This document shows, one piece after another, positions 1 to 8,468 of a stretch of 23,806 bases of DNA. The stretch is from Bodo saltans (Eukaryota; Euglenozoa; Kinetoplastea; Eubodonida; Bodonidae). The stretch is from the NCBI GenBank assembly GCA_001460835.1, contig CYKH01000455.1, forward strand, positions 1 to 23,806, read 5' to 3'. Each line of letters opens with the position of its first letter. Position 1 is the stretch's first letter. A program made the translations under genes and the position numbers. The notes under the pieces are model-generated. The model saw only the letters and a program-made list of their open reading frames with translations, was not told where the DNA came from and did not search any database.

Positions 1-52
1 ATGGTCCATTGCTTGATTTCTGCGGGGCGTCGTAGCAATTTTTCGACGTCCC

Positions 53-90
53 TTTTTTTTTTTTTTTTGCCTTCTCTTTTTCTCCTAAAG
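53..90 (+). promoter_or_regulatory. Polypyrimidine tract and candidate trans-splice acceptor of the methyltransferase gene
   Basis: A run of 16 T (53-68) is followed by more pyrimidines and the first AG at 89-90. Addition of the spliced leader there would leave a 33-base 5' UTR before the ATG at 124. This is the standard kinetoplastid 3' splice signal and decides the start of the next gene. Confidence 0.7.
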
Positions 91-123
91 GCAATATATT
101 TGAGATTCTTGAATATATTTGAG

Positions 124-1140
124 ATGTCAGAGTTGCCACCACCGCAAGATGTATCAGTGACTGTCATGATTCCTCCCTATCCGAAGCTCACGCCTGATCT
201 CAACAAATTAGCAGACACTGTCTTCCTCCAACGTGGAACGATCACTGCAGCACCGCAAGAAGGTTTCACTCTTGTTGTGAACTACCCTAATGATGGGGAT
301 AAACCTCGAGAAGAACGTCTCTATCCTGGCATGTTGTTTGACGCAGGCTGCAAATTCATCACTGCAATCCAAGAAGATCCAATGTTGTCGACCGTGGTTT
401 CTGGGAGGCCAACATTCAAGCAAATCTGGGATACCAATCCTACGTTTCGGGAAGCACTCATCGCACAAAAAGACCCAAGGGACTTTGGGAAATGGGCTCT
501 GAGGAAGCCCTTCAACTACGTCATTCCGTCACTCTTCATTCCTTGTGTAGCGAGAAGTTTTTACGAGCAGTTCGCCTTGATGGTTGGCAAGCCTGATGGT
601 GGCCTCCGTGTGTTAGACCCTTGCTCCGGCTGGGGAGATCGCCTTACTGGCGCGTACTGCAGCAATGTTGTGTCCGACTACGTCAGCTGCGACCCAAACT
701 CCGCCCTTTACCAAGGCTATGGGCTGATCAAACAATTGTGCGGAGCAAGAAATCCCAAAATGCGTGCAACGATGATCATGCAGGGGTTCGAGGTCGCCGC
801 CCCGCTTCTTGCCGATGGCACATTCGATGTTGTCTTCACCAGTCCGCCCTTCTTTGACTACGAAGTGTACTCTGAGCAAAACCCAAAGTACACGAATTGG
901 GAGGCTGAGTTTTACGAGCCTCTGGTGAATCATGCGCTGCGCCTTGTTCATGCTAACGGCGTCGTTGCCTTCCACATAGACGACACCACCGCAGGGAAGG
1001 TTCCCCACGCGATTCGCTCTCGTGCGGTTGAGAAATTTGCGGTGGACGTCGGTTTTGGGAAAAGAAAGATCACAGTTTGGGTGATTCGGCCTGGCATGCG
1101 AGAGTCAGAACGAAAGAGGCCGCGCCCAACGGACGCCTAA
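124..1140 (+). CDS. Class I SAM-dependent methyltransferase, DNA N4-cytosine/N6-adenine type (putative)
   Basis: 338 residues. A SAM-binding motif I, LDPCSGWGDRL, lies at residues 164-174 after a beta strand; an acidic residue, Asp190 in SCDPNSA, fits motif II; and the catalytic motif IV is TSPPFFDYE at 239-247. The S-P-P-[YF] form is typical of N4-cytosine and some N6-adenine DNA methyltransferases (family knowledge). Motif order is I then IV, about 75 residues apart, with no large recognition domain between them. The 160-residue N-terminal part has no domain I recognise and could hold target specificity. The start at 124 is chosen because it follows the splice acceptor at 89-90; the ATG at base 1 would add a Phe-rich stretch encoded by the T tract. 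The substrate is not shown by the sequence: DNA is favoured, but RNA or protein is possible. Similar proteins occur, as I recall, in phages and large viruses, so lateral origin is possible. Confidence 0.75.
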   Translation: MSELPPPQDVSVTVMIPPYPKLTPDLNKLADTVFLQRGTITAAPQEGFTLVVNYPNDGDKPREERLYPGMLFDAGCKFITAIQEDPMLSTVVSGRPTFKQIWDTNPTFREALIAQKDPRDFGKWALRKPFNYVIPSLFIPCVARSFYEQFALMVGKPDGGLRVLDPCSGWGDRLTGAYCSNVVSDYVSCDPNSALYQGYGLIKQLCGARNPKMRATMIMQGFEVAAPLLADGTFDVVFTSPPFFDYEVYSEQNPKYTNWEAEFYEPLVNHALRLVHANGVVAFHIDDTTAGKVPHAIRSRAVEKFAVDVGFGKRKITVWVIRPGMRESERKRPRPTDA

Positions 1141-1276
1141 ACTTCACTTCACCTTGCATGACCATTTTCAAAAAACAGTCCCCAACGAAGCAAATACGCT
1201 TGCTTCCTTTGTTTCAACGTCTCTGAACGTGTCACTGGTAGCAGTTACAAAAGATAGACATAGAAAGCGATTAATC

Positions 1277-1295
1277 GCTCTTTTTCACTCAAAAG
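1277..1295 (+). promoter_or_regulatory. Candidate trans-splice acceptor 4 bases before the 1008-residue ORF
   Basis: A pyrimidine-rich stretch (CTCTTTTTCACTC) is followed by AAAAG with AG at 1294-1295, leaving only 4 bases before the ATG at 1300. An alternative is the tract at 1202-1221 with AGs at 1240-1241 or 1243-1244, which gives a UTR of about 55-60 bases. The sequence cannot decide between them. Confidence 0.4.
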
Positions 1296-1299
1296 TAAT

Positions 1300-4200
1300 A
1301 TGCCCCCTAGACAATCAACAACGCTAAAGCCAAGTGAGGCGCCACGCCAATCTATTCAACTGAAATCAAACAGCGCGAAAAATATCGATCGAAGAAGAAG
1401 ATCTGGCAGCAGCGAGCTTTCCGCCGCCCCGCAGCCTCGCGCAGCTTCGTCAACTTCAATAAACAAAGACGATGCTGAGGTGTACGAGCATGTGTTTGCG
1501 TTGGAAATACTCTTGAGGAAATTAAAGCAATCACAGCCATCCTATTTAGATGAAGATGTCGTCAATCCTCACGCAGAGTTGAACACATCATCGTCAGGTG
1601 CGTCAGCTGTGGAACTTCAACTACAGCATCAGCTTGCCGGTGCTCTGTCTGGTCATCCGCGGACAGACGATAGCCACGTTGAGAAGCGAGGGTCTCCGAA
1701 CCAACGAAACGGGGGAGACTTCGGCGCTATTGGTTCGACGAATGGAAAAGAGGTGAAGAATATCATGGAAGTAGCGGAATTACTTGATGTGGCGCAGCTT
1801 GGGAGATCAAGGAGATGCTTGATGGATCTTCTCAAACTACTTCAACGAGTGATTGCGTTTACCTTGAGTACCAGCGGTGCCTCTCACGCTGCGAGCGTTC
1901 GACCTGGTGCCGCAGCCTCGGCGTCGAGTGGTCTTTCCCCTCACACGTCAACGCGCCACTCAGGCGAGATCGTTACGGTCATTTCCCCACCAAGAAAAGG
2001 GAGCGCGTCACTTCAACACTCAGGAAGTGATGCACCACATCCGACAACATCAGCACCTTCATTCACTCTTTCGCCGCTGCGACGGCGGTGCGTTGCCCTG
2101 CTAGATGAAGTGATTCAAAGTGTGCTGGTGCATGCCAACGAATCTGAACCACTGCGTTCGGCAGTTCGATACGATCGTGAACTTGTAGCAGGAATGTGCG
2201 CTGTCTGTCTGTTAGCTCGTCAACTCGAACTTCGCACTACCGATAGCAGTGAAAAGGCGGATTTTCATTCGCCTTCCATATCAACTGGCAAGGCCAGTCG
2301 CAATAGTGGTAGCGACAACGGAAGGCGTCTGCGAGCCGCACGCCCAGTGGAGCCCCTCCGAGACGTGGCAGAGATCAGGGACTTGCAAGACTGGTTACAG
2401 AAACAGCATGTTGGCGCTGCGCTGTCCAAATCGATCGCCGATGTGTTTGCTCTGGAGATGCTGCTCGATAGTGCGCTTCCCCCTGCTGTATGTTCTTCTC
2501 GGTTTGACGGCATGACGGCGCTTATTTGGGAGTGCAAGGCTTCGCTTATCGGAGAAGTGCTATCCGCTCGGGGATTTCTCAACGCGTGGATGAAGAAAGC
2601 AACTCCTTTTCACATGCTGCGAATGGCTATCATGGGTCTCTACGCACCAACTCGTAGCCGAGCAAAACTTTATGATAAAATGGTCTCTGAAGGGCTCCTG
2701 AACTCGCTTGAGGAACGAATTCAGACAGCGGTGTCCTCCTGCAAAGAATGGCAGCCTTCTACGGAAGAGCCGTGTCACCAAGTAGAGTTGAATATGATTC
2801 ACGATTGCCTAGATGTGCTGCTGTGCATCACTGCACCTGCCACCTCCGTCGATGACGCAGCAGCAGCAGCTCAAGCAGCGTCATCACCGCCACAATCACG
2901 TGACAATGAAAGAGACGTGAACGAAGAAGGGGGCACCTTATTGGCACTCGATGCACCGCAACCTCGCGGCTCGTCGAAGGGGGCGACGACGCTGGGTGCC
3001 AACAGAGGAGTTAGCTGGTCCACCCACATTGGAAGCCTTCGTCGCATTGCAAAAGATCTCGCCAGCATCACCAACATTGCCGCAGTGGTGCCGTGCAATT
3101 ATCGAAGGGCACCAACTTCTGCTCTCCCATCGCGCCAATCGTCGTCGCACTCGTCGCTGAAGTCTCTCGACGAAGAGAAGTCTATGGACTCCTTCAGCCG
3201 CACAAATCTGTCTCGACAAAATTCGATTCATAAACATATGGCGACATCGGCAACCAGTCATAACGTGGAACACTCCCAACAACGTGCTCCTTCGCTCACT
3301 CGACCCATGTGGTTTACAACAACGCTTGCGGATAAAATCTGTGAATGTTTGTTCCAAATTGCTCGAGGGTCTCCTTATCTCCTTCACATGATGATTGCTG
3401 ATGTGTTGGATCCTTTGTTTGACTCAATGTCGTGTCACGCTGCTGCAATGCTGCTCCCACTTGTTCTCAACGTCGTCGATGCCATCCATAAGTCCGGTGC
3501 GACGTCAACCACTTCCGCGGAAGACTCGAGTCGCATTGACATGATTGCAGATTGGTTCTCCACTGCTCTAAGTGTTGACTTTGTTCCCTGGCTGTTTGAG
3601 CACCGCCGCCAGCAGTGGACGCTGGGACGAATTATTTCTAGCTTGGGAAGCTCCCTGACATCATCATCATCATCATCATCATCGTCCAAAGCTGTGGCGT
3701 GTAGCGATCAACTTCCGGTGGTCGGGCATGTTGGCATCACGAGGCACCTCAGGCGAGATGAAGAGCCAATCGTTGTGCGGTTCTTGGAATTTGGGAAACG
3801 TCTTGTTCGAGATACTGCATGGAGGGAAGGAACCACCGGCTTCCTTCAAAAAGTTCTCGTGATTGCCAAGTCTATTTGGACTCAGCAAGCTCAACGACCC
3901 ATCCACCGTCGTACAATGATTGCTGGCCTCGCAGTAGAATGCATCCACATCATTTCACCTCTGGTCAACCCGTTACAAAGAGAGCCGTCTCTTTTGCAAA
4001 CCTTGCTAAGGACAGCAGACACGCGAGCGCCTCACGCCCAGAAACGTGAACGATCGGAAGACCCTCCCATGCTACCGCCGCCTAGAAGCCCACCACCTCA
4101 GTCTCGAACGACAACATTGCTTGCAACGCCGGTGTCTGGCCACCAAGATGTTCTCCTACCATCACCAGCGGCGCAGCCTACCATCAACGGAGCGTCGCCA

Positions 4201-4326
4201 CAGTCTCCCGCTCCACGTGCACTGCTGTCAGAGTTCGAGGGCTCATCGCATCAATCGGAAGACGAAACCGTATCTCCTCAGTCAACAACAGGAAGAGGTT
4301 CTCGTCGCGTCACTGCAGTTGATTGA
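1300..4326 (+). CDS. Hypothetical protein, 1008 residues, helical segments separated by low-complexity linkers
   Basis: I do not recognise this protein. It alternates hydrophobic helical segments (for example around residues 60-75, 260-310, 380-510, 675-760 and 825-890) with long Ser/Thr/Pro-rich linkers, a pattern compatible with an ARM/HEAT-like scaffold but without a clear repeat consensus. The N-terminus is basic and Ser-rich, and the C-terminal 120 residues are Pro/Ser-rich and look disordered. A run of about nine serines at roughly residues 788-796 is encoded by a (TCA)7 microsatellite. There is no signal peptide and no confident membrane segment. The ORF is long, uninterrupted and on the same strand as its neighbours, which makes it a real gene. 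The function is unknown. Confidence 0.85.
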   Translation: MPPRQSTTLKPSEAPRQSIQLKSNSAKNIDRRRRSGSSELSAAPQPRAASSTSINKDDAEVYEHVFALEILLRKLKQSQPSYLDEDVVNPHAELNTSSSGASAVELQLQHQLAGALSGHPRTDDSHVEKRGSPNQRNGGDFGAIGSTNGKEVKNIMEVAELLDVAQLGRSRRCLMDLLKLLQRVIAFTLSTSGASHAASVRPGAAASASSGLSPHTSTRHSGEIVTVISPPRKGSASLQHSGSDAPHPTTSAPSFTLSPLRRRCVALLDEVIQSVLVHANESEPLRSAVRYDRELVAGMCAVCLLARQLELRTTDSSEKADFHSPSISTGKASRNSGSDNGRRLRAARPVEPLRDVAEIRDLQDWLQKQHVGAALSKSIADVFALEMLLDSALPPAVCSSRFDGMTALIWECKASLIGEVLSARGFLNAWMKKATPFHMLRMAIMGLYAPTRSRAKLYDKMVSEGLLNSLEERIQTAVSSCKEWQPSTEEPCHQVELNMIHDCLDVLLCITAPATSVDDAAAAAQAASSPPQSRDNERDVNEEGGTLLALDAPQPRGSSKGATTLGANRGVSWSTHIGSLRRIAKDLASITNIAAVVPCNYRRAPTSALPSRQSSSHSSLKSLDEEKSMDSFSRTNLSRQNSIHKHMATSATSHNVEHSQQRAPSLTRPMWFTTTLADKICECLFQIARGSPYLLHMMIADVLDPLFDSMSCHAAAMLLPLVLNVVDAIHKSGATSTTSAEDSSRIDMIADWFSTALSVDFVPWLFEHRRQQWTLGRIISSLGSSLTSSSSSSSSSKAVACSDQLPVVGHVGITRHLRRDEEPIVVRFLEFGKRLVRDTAWREGTTGFLQKVLVIAKSIWTQQAQRPIHRRTMIAGLAVECIHIISPLVNPLQREPSLLQTLLRTADTRAPHAQKRERSEDPPMLPPPRSPPPQSRTTTLLATPVSGHQDVLLPSPAAQPTINGASPQSPAPRALLSEFEGSSHQSEDETVSPQSTTGRGSRRVTAVD
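3661..3681 (+). repeat. (TCA)7 microsatellite inside the 1008-residue gene
   Basis: Seven perfect TCA units in frame, continued by TCG TCC, encode a polyserine run. The length is a multiple of three, so unit gain or loss would keep the frame. Confidence 0.95.
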
Positions 4327-4537
4327 TGCAGATTATCGAACAGTTGAATTGAAGAAAGAAATTGAATTTCACACAATAGATGGCACTGACGGTATGCTTC
4401 CATACATATCGAATACTAGCTTCCAGAATCAGTTTAATATCTTCTTTCTGGGGTGATCCAGCATTCACAAAATTAACCTTTTAATATTCGTTGATGTGTT
4501 GTACATTTAAACAGACTCACCGTCAGCACAGAAAACC

Positions 4538-5284
4538 ATGGGGAACGACACGAGCAAAGCTCAAGGCACCGACTTCAAAAAGAATCAGGCCGGTAAGAAG
4601 AAACGACGTGCCACCGATGATGGGGATGAGAGTATTCCTATCATTCCGCACATCAAATATAAGAAGATCTCCGAAGAGACACAACGTATCGTCAACGAAT
4701 CCATCTGGCTAGCCAACTTTAAACGAGCGTTCCGAGGCTATTTAAGAAAAAAGCCTGAGAGATCTCAGATTGGAACGCATTTGCGTATTCAGGAACAGTC
4801 TCTCGGATGTGCAGACGAGCTTGGTCTCGCCAAAGATACTCGATCCTCGCTCATTGATCAGCTTGTTGATGAAGTTGGGCTTCTGTGGTACGAGGATGCG
4901 CTTGAATTTCTGCAAGAGAGAGGTATTGTGGGGGAGAAGGACGATGTCAACAAAGAACGAGCCAAGGTGAATGAGTCAATGGGAGAAGTGTTTTCTCAAA
5001 TGGTGCATGACTACGTGCTTTCCATTGGAAAGAAGCTCTATGACAAGTACTCACGCGGAGCCGACCCTGAAATTTCAGACGTGGAGCTTGACGAAGAGAA
5101 GCGGAAAAAGCTGGCTGAGCAACGCTCCGAGGCGATTCGTCGTGCGGCTGAGCAGCGGGAGCGAGAGGCTGAAGAGTGGAAGAAGGAGGCCGAAATGGAA
5201 GCCCAAATTCACGAGGCACGTCAACGTGATGTTGCCAAGTTGCGTGAGGAACAAAAGAAAATTGCGCAGCACTCGCTTTTGTAA
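4538..5284 (+). CDS. Candidate N-myristoylated coiled-coil protein with basic cluster and IQ-like motif
   Basis: 248 residues. The N-terminus MGNDTSK fits the N-myristoylation rule (Gly2, Ser6, Lys7); there is no Cys nearby for palmitoylation. A basic cluster with KK at 14-15 and KKKRR at 20-24 could give the second membrane contact, as in Src or MARCKS type anchors (inference). FKRAFRGYLRKK at 61-72 matches the IQ pattern except that Gln is Lys, so calmodulin or light-chain binding is possible but weak. Residues about 180-245 are a highly charged Glu/Arg/Lys helix, probably a coiled coil. The ATG at 4538 has a good context (ACCATGG) and is the ATG that gives the acylation motif; candidate acceptors are the AGs at 4460-4461 and 4513-4514. 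I cannot name a family. A peripheral membrane or cytoskeletal role is likely. Confidence 0.8.
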   Translation: MGNDTSKAQGTDFKKNQAGKKKRRATDDGDESIPIIPHIKYKKISEETQRIVNESIWLANFKRAFRGYLRKKPERSQIGTHLRIQEQSLGCADELGLAKDTRSSLIDQLVDEVGLLWYEDALEFLQERGIVGEKDDVNKERAKVNESMGEVFSQMVHDYVLSIGKKLYDKYSRGADPEISDVELDEEKRKKLAEQRSEAIRRAAEQREREAEEWKKEAEMEAQIHEARQRDVAKLREEQKKIAQHSLL

Positions 5285-5380
5285 ACATGTGTGGACACGA
5301 TCGCAAAAAAAAAGAAAAAACGTGACTGGCGAAGCTCTGGGAACCATTTTAAGAAAGAACGAACGTTATCCCTTGAATGG

Positions 5381-5408
5381 TTCCCCCCCTTTGTTCTTCT
5401 GCAATAAG
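5381..5408 (+). promoter_or_regulatory. Polypyrimidine tract and candidate trans-splice acceptor of the small membrane protein gene
   Basis: TTCCCCCCCTTTGTTCTTCT is followed by the first AG at 5407-5408, 30 bases before the ATG at 5439. It excludes the in-frame ATG at 4971, which lies inside the preceding gene. Confidence 0.65.
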
Positions 5409-5438
5409 AAAAGCAGAAAAAAAAGAGAGTCACCCAAT

Positions 5439-5843
5439 ATGACAGGAGAGAGGGTGCAATCCAACCGACTCACTGGGTCCTCTCAACTCGCGGCATGGCG
5501 TTTTAGCGATCGTGCCATTGCATTCAGTGGTGCCAACGCAATAGTGGGAGCCGCATGCTGGCAGCTCTACTCCAGGCCAGTCATTGCTGTGACTGCTTTT
5601 GTGAATTCATTTCTGTGCCTCATGGGCTTAACGTTTCAATCAGAGTACCCAGCGTTATCCAATGGTTACGTGTGCATTGCTGCGTGCAACGCCACAGCTC
5701 AATACGGCCTGCATATGGCGAAGGTTCCATCGCTGCGAGCGATAAGCGTGTCGAGTGCTCTGTACGCAGGTTGGCTGCTAACCTGCGGTGCTTTTGCAGT
5801 GGATAGACTACTGTGGGTGATTGCTCTACGCAGTGACTCATGA
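5439..5843 (+). CDS. Small polytopic membrane protein, 134 residues, unknown function
   Basis: After a polar N-terminus of about 25 residues there are three to four hydrophobic segments, at about residues 26-43, 46-64, 72-88 (weaker) and 98-128. No catalytic or transport motif is visible, and I do not recognise the family. The open frame reaches back to 4971, but that part overlaps the preceding coiled-coil gene in another frame and precedes the splice acceptor at 5407-5408, so the ATG at 5439 is taken as the start. The protein probably sits in an internal or plasma membrane. The short length and lack of motifs make the call modest. Confidence 0.65.
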   Translation: MTGERVQSNRLTGSSQLAAWRFSDRAIAFSGANAIVGAACWQLYSRPVIAVTAFVNSFLCLMGLTFQSEYPALSNGYVCIAACNATAQYGLHMAKVPSLRAISVSSALYAGWLLTCGAFAVDRLLWVIALRSDS

Positions 5844-6028
5844 TCATTTTAATTTCCACTTTTTTGTGTGTGTGAAATTGCATTTGTGTGCTAAGTAGCT
5901 CGGTGTGTCACTATTGCCTTGTGTGCTTTCCATTGGATAGATCAAAAGGGAGAGAACGTAAGAATCCACCAGTCGAAGCCCTCCTCATGTTACTTTCGGT
6001 ATTGTGAACCAGCATCGTGATTTGACAA

Positions 6029-7801
6029 ATGCCACCGAAAAGCACTCTAGATTTCTTTGCCTTTGGAGCTGGGAGGCGCGTTCCGCAGCAGCAAGCCCCA
6101 CCTGGCCAAAGCACTTCAAGTGCATCTGCTTCTGCGTCGGCGCCAGCGCCTCACGTGGCAAGCTCTCAACTTCCCTTGCGCGAAAGAATTCTGCAGCAAA
6201 GCAGCAAAACTCTCTTCTTGGATCACAAGCAGAGGGCAATGGCCATTGCATTTGACCCCTCATCCAGTGTTGTCGTCGAAACAATGGAGTTCCGATTGAT
6301 GTGCTCCTATTCGCAGATGCGCATGACCATTCCTGTGCGAAGCGACACTTGTCACCACCTGCAATGCTGCGATTTGGACTCCTGGGTGTCGTTGTTCGCG
6401 AAATTCAAGGCCATGCGCGATCCCGCGGCACCGTGCCCGGTGTGCACTCAGCGTGTTCTTCTCTCAACGCTTCGTGTCGATGATTGGATGACCGTCGTGT
6501 TGCGTAACCTGCCGAACACAAAACTTGTGCTTCTGAGTCAAGATGGATCGTATCGTTCAGGGGACACGCATAGAGTTATCAAAAGGCAACGTGAAGAGGA
6601 AGTCATTCTCGTCACGCAGTGCTCCGAAGAACGCGACGATGACGATGAGAACATTGGTTTGAAAATGGAGCCGGCATGGACAGGCGCGCGACTTTCAGAT
6701 GAAACGCAAGACGACAATGGCGCACCACCAACGGGTGATGCGCCGCCGTTTCTCATTAAACTGGAGCCTGGAGAGCACGCGAGCACTCCTCCAGACGATG
6801 ATGAGCAGCGTCGCGAAAGAAAAAGTGATGTATCACTCGTCAGTGCGTTACCATCATCAGCGCAAACGTCTGTCAATATCGAGGCGGCAGCGGCACTGGC
6901 AGGAAATAAAACGGAACCAACCGCAACCCTCAGCCCACTTGATTCAAAAACGTGCTTTCAACTATCGTACGCAGCCGAACCGCAGTACCCTCGGCGTGTG
7001 TTGCCAGCAGGCTGGCGTCGCTGGTCGCCGTACTGTCCAAGGTGTCAAACACACTGCAAAGCAGCTAGCGAAGGAGATGGTCAGGTGCAGTACGATGGTG
7101 ACGACGCTGTATTTGAATGCCCACGATGCCGCTCAGCACGCTCTCGATGTTCGTGGCCCGCAGTGAGAACATTTATGAAACGAAGGACGTCGATGCACTG
7201 GCAAGCTCCCTCTGCAGAAACTGCGGCACAGAGTGCTGCCCCAGTAACTGCTGAAGAAAGCAGCATCACACTCGAGGTTACTGAAGATGAAACCGTCATC
7301 ATTTCAGGACATCGCCTCAAGGTAGGTCTGCTTGGTCACTATTTGTTTCGAGGAGGGTTTAGTTGCGGCGAGAGAGTGGGAGGCGATAGTCAACCCGTTG
7401 AATGGGATTCGTCAGAGGGTGTTGTGTGGTACTCCTCACTCTCACTTCCCAAGACTGAAATAGATTTCCTCGAGACAGTTTGCGATGCCGTCGTGCAAGG
7501 AGAAGACCCGATACAGTTTAATGGAGTCGCACCGTTTCGCTTTAAGTTTCGATATGAAAAGAAACTTCAGCAAACCCAATGGAATGGAAGCAACAGCAAC
7601 AACAACTATGGCATGTACACGCAACAACAGCCACAGTCGCAGCAGTATCACTACTACGGAGGAGCAATCGGTGCTCACGGCGAAGACCACAACGCCAATG
7701 TTCCCACATCGCCCGCTGGGGCGACGTCCGTTGTGTCTCCTTCATCCTCGGGAATGCTTCCTACCCGCAGCGGTTCATTCCGAATTCAAATCTCGCGATG
7801 A
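6029..7801 (+). CDS. SP-RING (MIZ-type) SUMO E3 ligase, PIAS/Siz-like
   Basis: 590 residues. The SP-RING spans about residues 86-160: a C-S-Y-S-Q-M-R-M-T-I-P stretch from Cys92, then likely zinc ligands Cys108, His110, Cys136 and Cys139, with HLQC-CDLDSW and CPVC matching the PIAS/Siz1 family, followed by L-R-V-D-D-W. Only about 85 residues precede it, so the usual SAP and PINIT domains are absent or unrecognisable. VILV at 192-195 before an acidic stretch (SEERDDDDE) is a typical SUMO-interacting motif. LKME (Lys212) and IKLE (Lys244) fit the psi-K-x-E sumoylation consensus. A second zinc-ribbon-like element uses Cys336/Cys339 and Cys364/Cys367. The C-terminus is Gln/Asn/Ser-rich. The expected role is SUMO transfer to chromatin or nuclear proteins; kinetoplastids have a SUMO pathway and at least one Siz/PIAS ligase. 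The start follows an AG at 5939-5940. Confidence 0.85.
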   Translation: MPPKSTLDFFAFGAGRRVPQQQAPPGQSTSSASASASAPAPHVASSQLPLRERILQQSSKTLFLDHKQRAMAIAFDPSSSVVVETMEFRLMCSYSQMRMTIPVRSDTCHHLQCCDLDSWVSLFAKFKAMRDPAAPCPVCTQRVLLSTLRVDDWMTVVLRNLPNTKLVLLSQDGSYRSGDTHRVIKRQREEEVILVTQCSEERDDDDENIGLKMEPAWTGARLSDETQDDNGAPPTGDAPPFLIKLEPGEHASTPPDDDEQRRERKSDVSLVSALPSSAQTSVNIEAAAALAGNKTEPTATLSPLDSKTCFQLSYAAEPQYPRRVLPAGWRRWSPYCPRCQTHCKAASEGDGQVQYDGDDAVFECPRCRSARSRCSWPAVRTFMKRRTSMHWQAPSAETAAQSAAPVTAEESSITLEVTEDETVIISGHRLKVGLLGHYLFRGGFSCGERVGGDSQPVEWDSSEGVVWYSSLSLPKTEIDFLETVCDAVVQGEDPIQFNGVAPFRFKFRYEKKLQQTQWNGSNSNNNYGMYTQQQPQSQQYHYYGGAIGAHGEDHNANVPTSPAGATSVVSPSSSGMLPTRSGSFRIQISR

Positions 7802-7848
7802 AGAAGAAAGTGCTGCTGGAGAACGAACTCTATTGTGCCATGTGTGTG

Positions 7849-7878
7849 TTTTTTTTTTCTCGTTGCGGCGTGCGCAAG
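7849..7878 (+). promoter_or_regulatory. Polypyrimidine tract and candidate trans-splice acceptor of the 163-residue gene
   Basis: A T run at 7849-7858 ending in CTC is followed by the first AG at 7877-7878, 98 bases before the ATG at 7977. Another AG downstream could be used instead. Confidence 0.55.
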
Positions 7879-7976
7879 CAATATTTTTAAAGATGTTCCT
7901 GCTTACAGAGCTTGCCTTAACCTCCCTGATTTCGCTCTTCCTTTACGACAAAGACCCACAAGTTTGAAACCAAAGA

Positions 7977-8468
7977 ATGACAGCACAGGTTCCTACTGGG
8001 TTCTACTTGGATTCAGAGTATGGAGAAGACTCATCCGTACTTCTTACCAAAAGTCCCCAAGCGTTGTATCAAGAGTATGTCAACCAGCACATGGGCGGCA
8101 CCAAGAAGGACCTTCCCAAAGTGTCCAACCACGAGGCCCTCTACACATCCACAGCGCTTCTCCTCAAGAAGACCAAGCTTGAAGTGGAGGAGTACGGCAA
8201 AGACCTTGGTGCGTTGCAGGTTGTGATGGAACTGCCGGTTGGCGCAGATGTGAGGCGAACAGTAGCACGGATATTTGCGGATCCAAAGGCTGCGGATGAA
8301 ATTGCAGAAGAAGAGTGGAGGAGGCGGGAAGATGCGTACAACATGAACCGTGAGCACTTATCCGAAAAACTTCAAGCGCACCTAAGAAGAGAAAAAGAGG
8401 CGCTGAACCGAGAGATGCAGCAACTTACCCAGTCCACTACTGCCGCGGCCTCCTCGAAGTCATCATAG
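7977..8468 (+). CDS. Hypothetical helical protein, 163 residues
   Basis: I do not recognise it. The first 70 residues are mixed, with several Tyr (GFYLDSEYGED, ALYQEYVNQ). Residues about 105-150 are rich in Glu, Arg, Lys and Ala (AEEEWRRRED, LSEKLQAHLRREKEALNRE) and form a likely coiled coil, ending in a Ser/Ala tail. There is no signal peptide or membrane segment. It is a complete ORF on the coding strand with a normal 5' splice signal and gaps of 175 and 200 bases to its neighbours. The composition resembles small cytoskeletal or flagellar proteins, but that is only an impression. Confidence 0.75.
   Translation: MTAQVPTGFYLDSEYGEDSSVLLTKSPQALYQEYVNQHMGGTKKDLPKVSNHEALYTSTALLLKKTKLEVEEYGKDLGALQVVMELPVGADVRRTVARIFADPKAADEIAEEEWRRREDAYNMNREHLSEKLQAHLRREKEALNREMQQLTQSTTAAASSKSS

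Noticed and set aside
2938-3387. 149-codon minus-strand ORF
   Set aside because: Antisense shadow of the 1008-residue gene; Arg/Cys-rich composition and no signals.
4046-4456. 136-codon + strand ORF overlapping the end of the 1008-residue gene
   Set aside because: Most of it is an out-of-frame shadow of the larger gene and the composition is basic and His-rich without a pattern.
7485-7967. 160-codon + strand ORF across the end of the SP-RING gene
   Set aside because: It overlaps the Gln/Asn-rich C-terminus in another frame and then reads the T tract of the next splice signal as Phe/Ser.
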